Notes: generated from the sequence alone by a model not told the origin. A DNA stretch of 43,596 nucleotides from Clostridiales bacterium (GCA_021200555.1 JAJQGK010000010.1:1-43596), one strand, 5' to 3'. Numbered from the stretch's first letter, positions 6,928 through 15,269 are shown. Numbers and translations are program-made.

Positions 6928-7983
6928 ATGGATAACATAATCGTACAAATTATTATTATGATTGCATCTATAGCGGCAGTGGTAAAGGGCGGAGACATAT
7001 TTGTTGACGCAGCCTCATGGATGGCGGAAGCTACCGGTATTCCCAAGCTAATAGTCGGCGCAACGGTTGTCAGCATTGCAACGACTCTGCCTGAAATGTT
7101 CGTTTCGGCAATTGCGGCATACGGCGGCAGCGGCGATATGGCAATAGGCAATGCAGTTGGAAGCGTTACGGCGAATATCGGGCTTATAATGGCTCTGGCA
7201 CTTATATGTATGCCCTCTGTGGTGGATCGAAAGGATTATATGCTGAAATCCCTTTTGATGCTGGGTGCATCCGTCGTTATAATCGCAGCCGGTTTTTCAG
7301 GCGAGCTTAATATATTGGGCAGCTTGGCTCTTCTTGCGATTTGCGCCGTTGCATGGGCGGATAATATCAGAAGCGCAAAACACGCCGTTTCTCTTTCGCA
7401 TATGAGCAAGGCAGAGGGCGCTCCTGCTTATACGCCAAAAACCGATGGCGGTGAAGCGGCTGTTGTTAAGGACGAGATACAGGGGAAGGAAATTGCAAAA
7501 AATGTGGTTCTGTTTATAGTGGGTGCAGCGGCAATTGCCGTAGGCGCAAACTTTATGGTAAGCAGCGGACAATTTATTGCGGAGTATATCGGAATACCCG
7601 AAAGAGTTATAGCCGTAACCGTTATAGCTATCGGCACATCTCTTCCCGAGCTTGTTACAACAATCACGGCGATTGTAAAAAAGGAGATGTCCCTGTCGGT
7701 AGGCAATATCATAGGTGCAAATATACTTGACATGACTTTGATTTTGCCCGTATGCTCCCTTATATCAAATATAAAATATGACACTCCGCTGGAATTTTCC
7801 GATACCGTTGCCGCAATAGATTTGCCGATTTTGCTTATTGTCGGCTTGATAGTCGTTGTGCCCATGCTTATTACAAAGAAGTTTTCCAGAGCTCAGGGCG
7901 TAGCTTTGATTGCCGTTTACGCAGTCTATCTTGTAGTCAGCACCGTTCCTTCGGTTCAGGCTCTTATCCCGTGGCTGGCATAA
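6928..7983 (+). CDS. Calcium/sodium antiporter family (CaCA, YrbG-like) membrane protein
   Basis: 351 residues, hydrophobic throughout with about ten membrane helices in two halves. Each half carries an alpha-repeat: GATVVSIATTLPEMFVSAIA in the first and AIGTSLPELVTTITA in the second, each followed by an AxGN-type segment (IGNAVGSVTANIG and VGNIIGANILD). The two Glu residues in the LPE motifs are the cation ligands of the family. A polar cytoplasmic loop with Lys and Glu separates the halves. It should exchange Ca2+ for Na+ or H+ at the plasma membrane, though ion choice cannot be read from sequence. ATG 6928 has AAGGAC upstream. It is a single-gene transcript ending at the terminator 8002-8042. 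Confidence 0.9.
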   Translation: MDNIIVQIIIMIASIAAVVKGGDIFVDAASWMAEATGIPKLIVGATVVSIATTLPEMFVSAIAAYGGSGDMAIGNAVGSVTANIGLIMALALICMPSVVDRKDYMLKSLLMLGASVVIIAAGFSGELNILGSLALLAICAVAWADNIRSAKHAVSLSHMSKAEGAPAYTPKTDGGEAAVVKDEIQGKEIAKNVVLFIVGAAAIAVGANFMVSSGQFIAEYIGIPERVIAVTVIAIGTSLPELVTTITAIVKKEMSLSVGNIIGANILDMTLILPVCSLISNIKYDTPLEFSDTVAAIDLPILLIVGLIVVVPMLITKKFSRAQGVALIAVYAVYLVVSTVPSVQALIPWLA

Positions 7984-8001
7984 AATAATTATATACATAA
8001 C

Positions 8002-8042
8002 AAAAAAATCCCGCATTGAGTCCGATGACCTTACGGGATTTT
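8002..8042. terminator. Bidirectional intrinsic terminator, antiporter / beta-galactosidase
   Basis: ATCCCG (8008-8013) pairs with CGGGAT (8034-8039), with TTT after and seven A before (8002-8008), which act as the U-tract on the minus strand. It lies between two converging genes. The loop is rather long (20 nt). Confidence 0.65.
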
Positions 8043-8074
8043 ATTATATTTGCGAATTTTTGCGTCAAGCGGTT

Positions 8075-9856
8075 TTAGCCGTCAATCTTCGGCTTGTTGT
8101 CAAGCAGAACGAAAGGATTCTTTTTCTCTTTTTTGAAGCCTTCCGTCTCCAAAATTACAATTTCGTTGACGCCTTGGATTAAGAACGGAGCGGGAAGATA
8201 AGCGCTCTGCTGAGGTCCCTTGTTCCAATATCTTGAAAGAGGCTTGCCGTTTATCCAGATCATGCCCTTTGTAAATGCGGGAAGCTTTACGAATGTGTCC
8301 GATGGCGTTTCCTCGATTATGAACTGCGCCTTAAAGAATGTGGGATGGTCGAACATAATCATATCTGACTCGGCTTTCCAGTCAATGGCGGAAAGATTGT
8401 CAAGGGGAAGGGGATATGCCGTCCAATTATATACAAACGTCTGTCCCAATCTTACGCTGTCCGTAATTCCCTTGTAATCCTTGAGCTCCTGACCGAAGCT
8501 GACTCTGCCCATGTTCTCCACAAGAATGGAGAGATCCAGTCCCTCAGCAGGAACCTTAAGACTTACCACGCTCTCATCGTCGTTTCTTGTCTGAATTGCA
8601 TATAAATCATCGTTTACAAATATGTAAGCTCTGTCATGAACCTGATTTATGACAAGAGGCATATAATCTCTGGGACCTTTAAGGTGAGCCTTGTAAAGAA
8701 TGTAGCCGTAGCCCTGACCTAATTTCTCCATGGGAACGGGCTTTAAAAGCTCAAAGGGACTGGAGAGATTGTCAAGGTTGTCAAAAAGCTCTGCGCAGTG
8801 GGTAAAGGGAATTGTGCCGTATTTTGCCTTCGGAACCTGAGGATCTATTGTCGTCTCCTCGGTCTGCTTAACGTGATTTGCTATGGTTTTCTTGAAAAGC
8901 TCATATTTCTTTGTAATATCGCCGCTTTCGGTGAGAAGTCCGTCAAAGTCATAGCTGTTTACAACGGGATTGTACTCGCCGTCAAAGTTTGCGCCGTTCA
9001 TCCAGCCGAAGCTTGTGCCGCCGCAGAACATATATGTGGAAACGGACGCATCCTTTGCCATAATTCTCTGAAGGCTCTTTGCCGCATCCTGAGGCTTTCT
9101 CTCATAGTGCTTATATCCCCATTGGTCAAACCATCCGTTTGTAAATTCGGAACACATAAGGGGACCGTCCTCCTGAAATTCACGGAGATACGGGAAGTTT
9201 ACGGAGGGGTTTGCGCCGAATTTCACGGTTTTGAGAATGCCGTCCACGGAACCGTTTACAAGCATATGATCCTCTATTCCGTCTGCGGTGTAAAGAGGTA
9301 CGTCAATTCCTCTGCTGATGAGACTTGCGGCTATGTACTGCATATATTTTTCATCATCGCCGTAGCTGCCGTATTCATTCTCAACCTGCACCATGATTAC
9401 GTTTCCGCCGTTTGTTATAAGGTGGTTGGCAATTCTGGGGATAAGCTCGTCAAAATACTTGTTGACAAAGCCCAGATACCTTTCGTTCATACAGCGAAGC
9501 TCAATGTCGTCATATTTAAGGAGCCACCACGGAAAACCGCCGAATTCCCACTCTCCGCAGATGTAGGGGCCGGGTCTGACAATGGCGTAAAGCCCCAAAT
9601 CAGCCGCTATATCGAGAAATTCCTCGATGTTGTTGTTTTCGCTGAAATCAAAGGTGTCTTCATTTTTTTGGTGACAGTTCCATGCCACGTAAGTTTCAAC
9701 CGTGTTAAAACCGCAAGCCTTGAGCTTAAGCAGCCTGTCCCTCCAATATTCTTTCGGTACTCTGAAATAATGGATTGCACCGGATACAATTGTAAAAGGT
9801 TCGCCGTTAAGGAGAAAAGCTTCCTTGCCGATAGAAAAAGTCTGATTGTTTTCCAT
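8075..9856 (-). CDS. Glycoside hydrolase family 35 beta-galactosidase
   Basis: 593 residues from ATG 9856, which has AGGAG 10 nt upstream; an in-frame start 15 codons earlier lacks a ribosome site. The GH35 TIM-barrel fills the first ~330 residues. Catalytic residues are visible: the acid/base Glu161 in VQVENEYGSYG and the nucleophile Glu237 in MCSEFTNGWFD. Other family blocks are SGAIHYFRVP, WNCHQ and RPGPYICGEWEFGGFP. Beta-sandwich domains follow, ending near FVKLPAFTKGMIWINGKPL and RYWNKGPQQ. There is no signal peptide, so it should act in the cytoplasm on imported galactosides, removing terminal beta-galactose. No sugar transporter is adjacent. It has its own promoter and a leader with two inverted repeats. 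Confidence 0.95.
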   Translation of the reverse strand: MENNQTFSIGKEAFLLNGEPFTIVSGAIHYFRVPKEYWRDRLLKLKACGFNTVETYVAWNCHQKNEDTFDFSENNNIEEFLDIAADLGLYAIVRPGPYICGEWEFGGFPWWLLKYDDIELRCMNERYLGFVNKYFDELIPRIANHLITNGGNVIMVQVENEYGSYGDDEKYMQYIAASLISRGIDVPLYTADGIEDHMLVNGSVDGILKTVKFGANPSVNFPYLREFQEDGPLMCSEFTNGWFDQWGYKHYERKPQDAAKSLQRIMAKDASVSTYMFCGGTSFGWMNGANFDGEYNPVVNSYDFDGLLTESGDITKKYELFKKTIANHVKQTEETTIDPQVPKAKYGTIPFTHCAELFDNLDNLSSPFELLKPVPMEKLGQGYGYILYKAHLKGPRDYMPLVINQVHDRAYIFVNDDLYAIQTRNDDESVVSLKVPAEGLDLSILVENMGRVSFGQELKDYKGITDSVRLGQTFVYNWTAYPLPLDNLSAIDWKAESDMIMFDHPTFFKAQFIIEETPSDTFVKLPAFTKGMIWINGKPLSRYWNKGPQQSAYLPAPFLIQGVNEIVILETEGFKKEKKNPFVLLDNKPKIDG

Positions 9857-9897
9857 GTACGAATCGCTCCTGTTCGTTTTTACAGATAAGATGCCGG

Positions 9898-9949
9898 ACA
9901 ATTTAAAATTGTATGTGAACCGACAGCCTTAAAATGTATAGTAATACAT
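9898..9949. promoter_or_regulatory. Two operator-like inverted repeats in the beta-galactosidase leader
   Basis: ATGTAT-AGTA-ATACAT (9934-9949) lies about +8 to +23 of the predicted minus-strand transcript, a usual repressor-block position. A second palindrome ACAATTT-A-AAATTGT (9898-9912) lies further into the leader. Both are AT-rich; the regulator is not encoded next door. Confidence 0.4.
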
Positions 9950-9963
9950 GCTAATTCTTTTGT

Positions 9964-9992
9964 ATTATAACATCTTAAAATTAAAATTACAA
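9964..9992 (-). promoter_or_regulatory. Promoter of the beta-galactosidase gene
   Basis: Minus-strand TTGTAA (9987-9992), 17-bp spacer, TATAAT (9964-9969) with an upstream TG (extended -10). Start near 9957, leader about 100 nt. Confidence 0.65.
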
Positions 9993-10039
9993 CAGTTTGA
10001 TAAAAAAAATTAAGAACCAAAAAAAACTTTTAAATATTC

Positions 10040-10068
10040 TTGTAATTGAACGGACGCTAATGTATAAT
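10040..10068 (+). promoter_or_regulatory. Promoter of the LOR/SDH-region gene
   Basis: TTGTAA (10040-10045), 17-bp spacer, TATAAT (10063-10068); start near 10075. It has the same -35/-10 pair as the divergent beta-galactosidase promoter, and no overlap with it. Confidence 0.65.
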
Positions 10069-10137
10069 TAACAGTGAAGATATATATGCTACCGCAATTT
10101 TTAATTTTACAGAATACAGAAAAGGATTGATATTATT

Positions 10138-11217
10138 ATGCTTTCTCTTCCCGGATATATAACGCCCGATTTTGAAAAGGAACCCTTTGCCTCATCTCCC
10201 GACGCTGCCGTTTCAGCCGCCGAAGGAAATTTTCTTCCGGACAATTTTTATTCCACCACAGTTTTCCCCGAATACGTCAAAATAAACGGCGAATGGATAT
10301 TGCTTAAGGAAAGCCGTATGGATGCCGTTGTTGTCATAAAGGACGGCGTTCCCGTAGTTACCGAACCGAGAAACGTTAAGGACGGCGATAAGGTTGTCGT
10401 CTGCCGCAGCGACGACGGCTCAAACGGAGTGTACGTTCAGTCAAAGGCGTTCAGATACGAAACCGTAAGCGAAAATGAAAGCGAACTGTTCCGCTCCGGC
10501 AGCACAAGAGAAACATCTCAGACAAGGGATTATGAGTCTCTTTATGAGGTCTTGAAATACGACAGAACCCACGGCTTTATACTTTGGGTGCTGGGCGCCG
10601 CCTGCGCATTTGACTACGACAGCAGAAAAGCCATGGCAAATCTTATAAAGGCGGGATACTGCGACGCTCTCGTGTCCGGAAACGCCCTTGCGTCCTACGA
10701 CCTTGAAGCCGCCGTGTTCAATACCTGCTGCGGACAGGATATTTACAATAAGCGTGTTATGAAAAACGGAAGGTACAATCAGCTTGACGTGCAAAACCTT
10801 GTGAGAAAAGCCGGCTCTGTCGAAAATTATATCACAGAGTCTAATATCCATGACGGAATTATGTCCGCTCTTGTAAGATATGATATTCCGTATATCCTTG
10901 CCGGCTCTTCCCGTGATGACGGTCCTCTTCCCGGAGTGGTGTCCGATATGAATATTGCTCAGGACAAAATCCGTGAATTTGCAAAAAAGGCGACAACGGT
11001 TGTAACTCTTGCGTCCCAGTCCGGAACCGTAGCTGTAAGCAGCCTTACTCCGTCATATAAAGTTGAAAACGGAACAATAAGACCGGTTTACTTCTTTACG
11101 GTTGACATCTCCGAATTTATTATGAATAAAATCCGCACAAGAGGCTTAAACGGAGCAAACGGAATAGTTACAAATATTCAGGACTGCCTGGTGAATTTGG
11201 AGAGAAATCTGATTTAG
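10138..11217 (+). CDS. LOR/SDH-region (TIGR00300-like) protein; candidate ornithine cyclodeaminase
   Basis: 359 residues. The N-terminal ~100 residues have the pattern GYITPDF..LPDNFYSTTVFPEYV..GEWILL..RMDAVVVI seen in the conserved region first noted in plant LOR/SDH. The C-terminal part has a Rossmann-like domain with ALVSGNALASYDLEAAVF, then IPYILAGSSRDDGPLPGVV, and ends with NGIVTNIQD. These match the TIGR00300 family as I know it, whose members include the archaeal-type ornithine cyclodeaminase and the C-terminal domain of cyanobacterial arginine dihydrolase (ArgZ/AgrE). Such enzymes bind NAD and convert ornithine to proline plus ammonia. The Firmicute protein may share this activity, but no arginine or proline gene is adjacent. 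ATG 10138 has AAAGGA upstream. Single-gene transcript. Confidence 0.75.
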   Translation: MLSLPGYITPDFEKEPFASSPDAAVSAAEGNFLPDNFYSTTVFPEYVKINGEWILLKESRMDAVVVIKDGVPVVTEPRNVKDGDKVVVCRSDDGSNGVYVQSKAFRYETVSENESELFRSGSTRETSQTRDYESLYEVLKYDRTHGFILWVLGAACAFDYDSRKAMANLIKAGYCDALVSGNALASYDLEAAVFNTCCGQDIYNKRVMKNGRYNQLDVQNLVRKAGSVENYITESNIHDGIMSALVRYDIPYILAGSSRDDGPLPGVVSDMNIAQDKIREFAKKATTVVTLASQSGTVAVSSLTPSYKVENGTIRPVYFFTVDISEFIMNKIRTRGLNGANGIVTNIQDCLVNLERNLI

Positions 11218-11368
11218 CGTACTTTTCAAAACGAAAGATCTGATATCCATGAACGAAAAAAACAGTCGGAAGGGCTGAACATTGACAAGAAAACCATACG
11301 GCAGCAACGGCTCTCTCGGTAAGCACTGATTAAATCGAGGGCGTCGGATAACAAAGGAGAATGTCAAA

Positions 11369-12247
11369 ATGGAATTTATCAACAAAATCATTGCTTTTAT
11401 CCTATCTCTTTTCGGGCTTATATCTTATATTCCGTCTCAATCGCAGACCGAAATTCCCGAAAGCGCAGCCACGTGCGATGTTACAATAATGAGCTATAAC
11501 GTCTATGTTGCGGGAACCGGCTCAAGAAGCCCCCGGAACCGCAGCGAAGGCGTGATTTACAACCTGAGAAGCGTTATGCCCGACATATTCGGACTTCAGG
11601 AGGCCGATTACGACTGGATGCAGCGTATAATCGAGGGAATGCCCGAATATTCCTACGTGGGCAGAGGCAGAGAAAAGAGCGAAACCGACGGCGAATATTC
11701 CCCCGTATTTTATAAAACCGATAAGTACAATCTGATAGACTCCGGTACATTCTGGTTTTCAAACACTCCCGATAAAGCATCTTCGGCGTGGGGAACTATT
11801 TACAAGAGAATTTGCACATGGGCTGTGCTTGAGGATAAGGAAACGGGCTTTACCTTTGCTGTCTTCAACTCCCATTGGGATCATATATCATATATTTCAA
11901 GAAACAACTCCGCAGAGCTTCTTCTTGAAAAAATCGAGGAGTACGCTCCGGATATGCCCGTAATAATTACCGGCGACTTTAACTGCAAGGCAAACACAAC
12001 GGCGTATGAAACTCTGATAAACGGCGGCTTTGTCGATTCCATGTACGTATCGGAAATCACAGCCGATATGGGTACTTATCACGGATATACAAAATCCGAC
12101 ACATCCGGAGAGCTGCCCATAGATCACATACTTTTTAAGGATGAGTACGGCTATTCAAACAGCTATTCCGTAATAACCGATAAGTACAACGGCATATATC
12201 CCTCCGATCATTTCCCCATTGTCAGCGAAATAACTTTATATGTATAA
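11369..12247 (+). CDS. Exported endonuclease/exonuclease/phosphatase-fold protein
   Basis: 292 residues. An N-terminal hydrophobic segment (about 6-23) acts as signal or anchor, so the enzyme should work outside the membrane. The EEP metal-hydrolase motifs are present in order: MSYNVYV (Asn), LQEADYD (Glu), NSHWDHIS (His), ITGDFNCKA (Asp, Asn) and, at the end, PIDHILFK and PSDHFPIVSE (the Asp-His pair). It therefore looks catalytically intact. The substrate could be DNA, a phosphodiester lipid or an inositol phosphate; the sequence does not decide. ATG 11369 has AAAGGAG upstream. The 151-nt gap before it (11218-11368) shows no convincing promoter or gene. Confidence 0.85.
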   Translation: MEFINKIIAFILSLFGLISYIPSQSQTEIPESAATCDVTIMSYNVYVAGTGSRSPRNRSEGVIYNLRSVMPDIFGLQEADYDWMQRIIEGMPEYSYVGRGREKSETDGEYSPVFYKTDKYNLIDSGTFWFSNTPDKASSAWGTIYKRICTWAVLEDKETGFTFAVFNSHWDHISYISRNNSAELLLEKIEEYAPDMPVIITGDFNCKANTTAYETLINGGFVDSMYVSEITADMGTYHGYTKSDTSGELPIDHILFKDEYGYSNSYSVITDKYNGIYPSDHFPIVSEITLYV

Positions 12248-12309
12248 AACAAAATAGTATACAAGCTTTGGTCTGTATTATTTAAAAATAAAAAAAGGAT
12301 GGTATAATC

Positions 12310-13032
12310 ATGGCAAGATGTCCTCATTGCAACTACAAATTACAGTTAATCGACGTAAGAGCGGAATGTCCCGTATGCGGAGTGAACATTCCAAACTACA
12401 ATTGGGAGGGAAGACTTGAGGAGGATGCGGTAAACGCCGAAAAATCCTTCGCTTCCTTCAGAAAGAGAATGAACGCCTTCAAAAGCTCCCTTTTCGGAAA
12501 CAAATTCAGAATTGCAAGGTTCGTGCTGACTTTTGCGCCGCTGATTTTCCTTCTGATTCCCATGATAAAAATGAACGTCAATCTGCCCTTCGGCGGAGAA
12601 AGCGAGTATGTGTCGGTGCTTACGATTATCCTCGATTTTGTCAACGGAAACGTGGATTTAGGCTCCATGATAAGCTTTATGTCCCTGCCGAAATCGGGAA
12701 CGGCGTTTATCCTTCTTTATGTTTCGCTGGCTCTTGTGGTTTTGGCGATTGTTGCGGCTGTGATTAATTTTGTTGTGCTTATAATTGCAGCCTTCGGATA
12801 CCACGCCAAGGGCAATATGATTCTCTGCGCCCTCAGCATTGTGTTTACCGCAGCGTCAGTTGTTACGGTGCTTGTAAGCTCCTCAATGTTTTCATCCTCA
12901 ATCCCCGAGGTGATGAGTATCAGTCTGTCCTTCGGACTGTTTGCCGCAATCATATTCTTTGCGGTGAATTTTGCGATGAACTATATCTCCGGCAAGCAGT
13001 TTAAAAAGGAAAAAGCAGCGGTGAACAGCTGA
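12310..13032 (+). CDS. Zinc-ribbon plus multi-helix membrane protein
   Basis: 240 residues. A zinc ribbon is at the extreme N terminus (Cys4, Cys7, Cys20, Cys23: CPHC..CPVC). It is followed by a charged stretch and about four hydrophobic helices (near 78-96, 138-163, 165-200, 205-225), and a basic tail KQFKKEKAAVNS. The ribbon would face the cytoplasm. I do not recognise a named family. The stop lies 2 nt before the ATG of the pseudouridine synthase, so the two are probably co-translated. ATG 12310 has AAAGGATGG upstream. Confidence 0.7.
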   Translation: MARCPHCNYKLQLIDVRAECPVCGVNIPNYNWEGRLEEDAVNAEKSFASFRKRMNAFKSSLFGNKFRIARFVLTFAPLIFLLIPMIKMNVNLPFGGESEYVSVLTIILDFVNGNVDLGSMISFMSLPKSGTAFILLYVSLALVVLAIVAAVINFVVLIIAAFGYHAKGNMILCALSIVFTAASVVTVLVSSSMFSSSIPEVMSISLSFGLFAAIIFFAVNFAMNYISGKQFKKEKAAVNS

Positions 13033-13034
13033 TA

Positions 13035-14000
13035 ATGAAATCCTTTACAGTTTCAAAAAACGATGCGGGAAAGCGTCTCGATAAGTTTACGGTTAAAGCC
13101 GCTCCCATGCTGCCCAAAAACCTTATGTACAAATATATAAGGCTTAAGCGGATTAAGGTAAACGGCAAAAAAAGCGACATCGCCTTTAAGCTGAATGAGG
13201 GCGATGTTGTGGATATGTACATAAACGATGAGTTTTTCGAGAAGAAGCAGGGCACTTACGATTTTCTAAAAGCCCCGAAAAGCCTTGATATACTTTATGA
13301 AGACGAAAATATACTTCTTTTAAACAAAAAAGCCGGAGTGCTGTCCCATCCCGATGACGGCGAATACGTTGACACCCTGATAACAAGAGTGCAGCGTTAT
13401 CTTTATGACAAAGGGGAGTACCGTCCGGAGGAGGAAAACTCCTTTACTCCCGCTCTTGCCAACAGAATTGACAGAAATACGGGAGGCATAGTCATTGCTG
13501 CGAAAAATTTTCCGGCTTTGAGAATACTATGTGACAAAATAAAGAACAGAGAAATTGAAAAACGCTATCTGTGCGTCCTTATAGGCTGTCCGAAGGAAAA
13601 ATACGGCGTTCTGAAGGATTATATGACTAAGGACGAAAAAAACAACAGAGTATATGTTCATAAAACCCCGGCGGAGAACTCAAAAACCATGATAACGGAG
13701 TACAGAATACTCGACACAAGGAACGGCTTGAGCCTTGCGGAGGTAGTGCTCCATACAGGCAGAACCCACCAGATAAGAGCCCATATGGCGTCAATCGGCT
13801 GCCCGCTTTTGGGCGACGGCAAGTACGGCACCAACGAGCTTAACAAAAAATTCGGCGGGTATAAAAAACAGTGCCTTTATTCCTATAAGCTGACCTTTAA
13901 ATTCACTTCCGACTCCGGTATCTTGGATTATTTGAAGGATAAAACCTTTGAAGCGAAAGACGTTTGGTTCAGGGATATGTTCTATAGCGGAGAGCTGTAA
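13035..14000 (+). CDS. RluA-family pseudouridine synthase
   Basis: 321 residues. An N-terminal S4-type RNA-binding domain (about 1-70, with GKRLDKF and IRLKRIKVNGKK) precedes the catalytic domain. The active-site motif is ANRIDRNTGGIVIAAK, Asp146 being the nucleophile; the usual HRLDxxTSG reads NRIDRNTGG here. HTGRTHQIRAHMASIGCPLLGDGKYG is the conserved C-terminal block. It should convert uridines in 23S rRNA or tRNA to pseudouridine; the exact target (RluC, RluD or other) is not readable. ATG 13035 follows the previous stop by 2 nt and has only a weak ribosome site, which fits translational coupling. Confidence 0.92.
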   Translation: MKSFTVSKNDAGKRLDKFTVKAAPMLPKNLMYKYIRLKRIKVNGKKSDIAFKLNEGDVVDMYINDEFFEKKQGTYDFLKAPKSLDILYEDENILLLNKKAGVLSHPDDGEYVDTLITRVQRYLYDKGEYRPEEENSFTPALANRIDRNTGGIVIAAKNFPALRILCDKIKNREIEKRYLCVLIGCPKEKYGVLKDYMTKDEKNNRVYVHKTPAENSKTMITEYRILDTRNGLSLAEVVLHTGRTHQIRAHMASIGCPLLGDGKYGTNELNKKFGGYKKQCLYSYKLTFKFTSDSGILDYLKDKTFEAKDVWFRDMFYSGEL

Positions 14001-14057
14001 TTCCGATGAAAAAATTGAAAAATCTTTCTATAAGTCCCAATTATCGGACATTTAATG

Positions 14058-14066
14058 TGTTATAAT
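14058..14066 (+). promoter_or_regulatory. Extended -10 promoter before the truncated secreted-protein gene
   Basis: TGTTATAAT (14058-14066) is an extended -10. No good -35 lies 17 bp upstream. It would start a transcript near 14073 reading through the truncated gene into the zinc-ribbon/TM gene. Confidence 0.45.
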
Positions 14067-14107
14067 CCAAATAAGTATTTTTATAAACAGATTTGGAGGA
14101 AACCAAA

Positions 14108-14290
14108 ATGTCAAAACTAAAAAAGCTTCTCGGCTTAACCCTGTCCGTGCTGCTTATCTTGTCGGCAGCACCCGTAACCCTAACCGCCTCGGCAGCATCA
14201 TACACATCTGAAGACGGATATTTTACCTATGCTAATTCCAATGGTAATGAGCAAATGACATCTTGCACTTATTCGTTAGGTGTGGATTAA
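14108..14290 (+). pseudogene. Truncated secreted surface protein (signal peptide plus ~30 residues)
   Basis: ATG 14108 has a strong TTGGAGGA 7 nt upstream and encodes a textbook signal peptide (MSKLKKLLGLTLSVLL, cleavage about ASA-AS near residue 28). The mature part reads YTSEDGYFTYANSNG and stops at residue 60. The mature start resembles the beginning of large leucine-rich (BspA-like) surface proteins of gut Clostridia; that likeness is from memory. The body is missing, so this is probably the remnant of a larger gene joined to new DNA, or a short secreted peptide. The next gene starts 24 nt after the stop. Confidence 0.55.
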
Positions 14291-14313
14291 GCGGCGGAAC
14301 AGGAGATATAAAT

Positions 14314-15105
14314 ATGGCACTTGTAAAATGTCCTGAGTGTGGGAAATTAAATGTTTCAGATACAGCAGAAAGTTGTCCTGAATGTGGATATGGAATTAAA
14401 GCACATTTTGAAAAAATAAAAATGGAAGAAATTCGTCTTGAATCTGAAAAACAGGCTGAAATACAGAGCAGTGAATTTGAAGATGAACAACAGGCTGAAA
14501 TACAGAGTCAGAAATTCGAAACTGAACAACAGGGTGAATTTGAAGAAAATAAAAATAATGCTGTAAAATCAGAAAAACTACATAAGTTAAACAAAAAAAA
14601 GAAAATTTTGCTTTGTGGTATTTCCGTTGTAATCGTCCTTGGAATTATACTGACTGTTGTTATATCTGTTAAAAATTCCTTTAGCACTGATGAGAAAATA
14701 GCACTTAGAGTTGTTGAAAAATATAAAAATATGCTCAAAGATCCTGACTCCCTTATATTACGAAGTGATGTAGTTGTTATAAAAACATATTCATCAGATG
14801 ATGGAACGCATACATATTGTTTCTTTACTGCAAGTGGAAATAACAGTTATGGAGCATCAATAACAAGTACATGCTGCTTCATGGATGGGACATATATATG
14901 TGATACAGGTGATTTTCCTGATAACGACGAACTGTTTGAAATGGATACAGAAGAAGCAATAAAGTATACTACGATTAGATTGCGTCTTGCAGAGTGGAAT
15001 TTATATGGGGAAACTCTTAGTGATGAATCTGATGAAGTATATGCATCGTATGCTGTTGATGCTAATAAGATTGCTCGAAAAATAGGTGCTACAGCAAATA
15101 CGTAG
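14314..15105 (+). CDS. Zinc-ribbon, coiled/repeat and single-TM protein of unknown function
   Basis: 263 residues from ATG 14314 (AGGAGAT upstream). In order: a zinc ribbon (Cys6, Cys9, Cys21, Cys24), an acidic Gln/Glu-rich segment of three 13-residue repeats (about 47-80), a basic patch, one membrane helix (98-119), and an outer domain with several Cys and Tyr (HTYCFFTASG, STCCFMDGTYICD). The topology resembles stress-sensing or accessory membrane proteins with a cytoplasmic ribbon. No family is recognised. Its base composition and codons (many AAA, ATA, TTA, GAA) are clearly more AT-rich than the neighbouring genes, suggesting a different origin. Confidence 0.7.
   Translation: MALVKCPECGKLNVSDTAESCPECGYGIKAHFEKIKMEEIRLESEKQAEIQSSEFEDEQQAEIQSQKFETEQQGEFEENKNNAVKSEKLHKLNKKKKILLCGISVVIVLGIILTVVISVKNSFSTDEKIALRVVEKYKNMLKDPDSLILRSDVVVIKTYSSDDGTHTYCFFTASGNNSYGASITSTCCFMDGTYICDTGDFPDNDELFEMDTEEAIKYTTIRLRLAEWNLYGETLSDESDEVYASYAVDANKIARKIGATANT
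14452..14547 (+). repeat. Three-unit 39-nt tandem repeat inside the zinc-ribbon/TM gene
   Basis: Units begin at 14452, 14491 and 14530 (exact 39-nt period) with CAGGCTGAAATACAGAG in the first two and a decayed CAGGGTGAATTTGAAG in the third. They encode QAEIQSxxFExE-type units. In-frame units mean copy number could vary without breaking the gene. Confidence 0.7.
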
Positions 15106-15170
15106 TAAACATAAAAAGATTGTTATACTTTTTGTGAAACTATGAAAATGATCTTAGTTATTGGAGAACC

Positions 15171-15203
15171 AAGCCGTTTAGCTTAACCGCTATGCGGCTT
15201 TTT
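15171..15203 (+). terminator. Weak intrinsic terminator after the zinc-ribbon/TM gene
   Basis: AAGCCG (15171-15176) pairs with CGGCTT (15195-15200), followed by TTT. It is short-stemmed with an 18-nt loop, placed 65 nt past the stop. Confidence 0.5.
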
Positions 15204-15269
15204 ACGTAAAAAGAAATATTATTGATATCTAAAATGAACATGCAATATAAATCTGTAACATTACATCGA

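Noticed and set aside
8798-9889. 363-codon plus-strand frame opposite the beta-galactosidase gene
   Set aside because: Shadow of the GH35 coding region; cysteine-rich nonsense composition.
11218-11368. Short frames (9 and 15 codons) between the TIGR00300-like gene and the EEP gene
   Set aside because: Too short, no clear ribosome sites, no repeated pattern.
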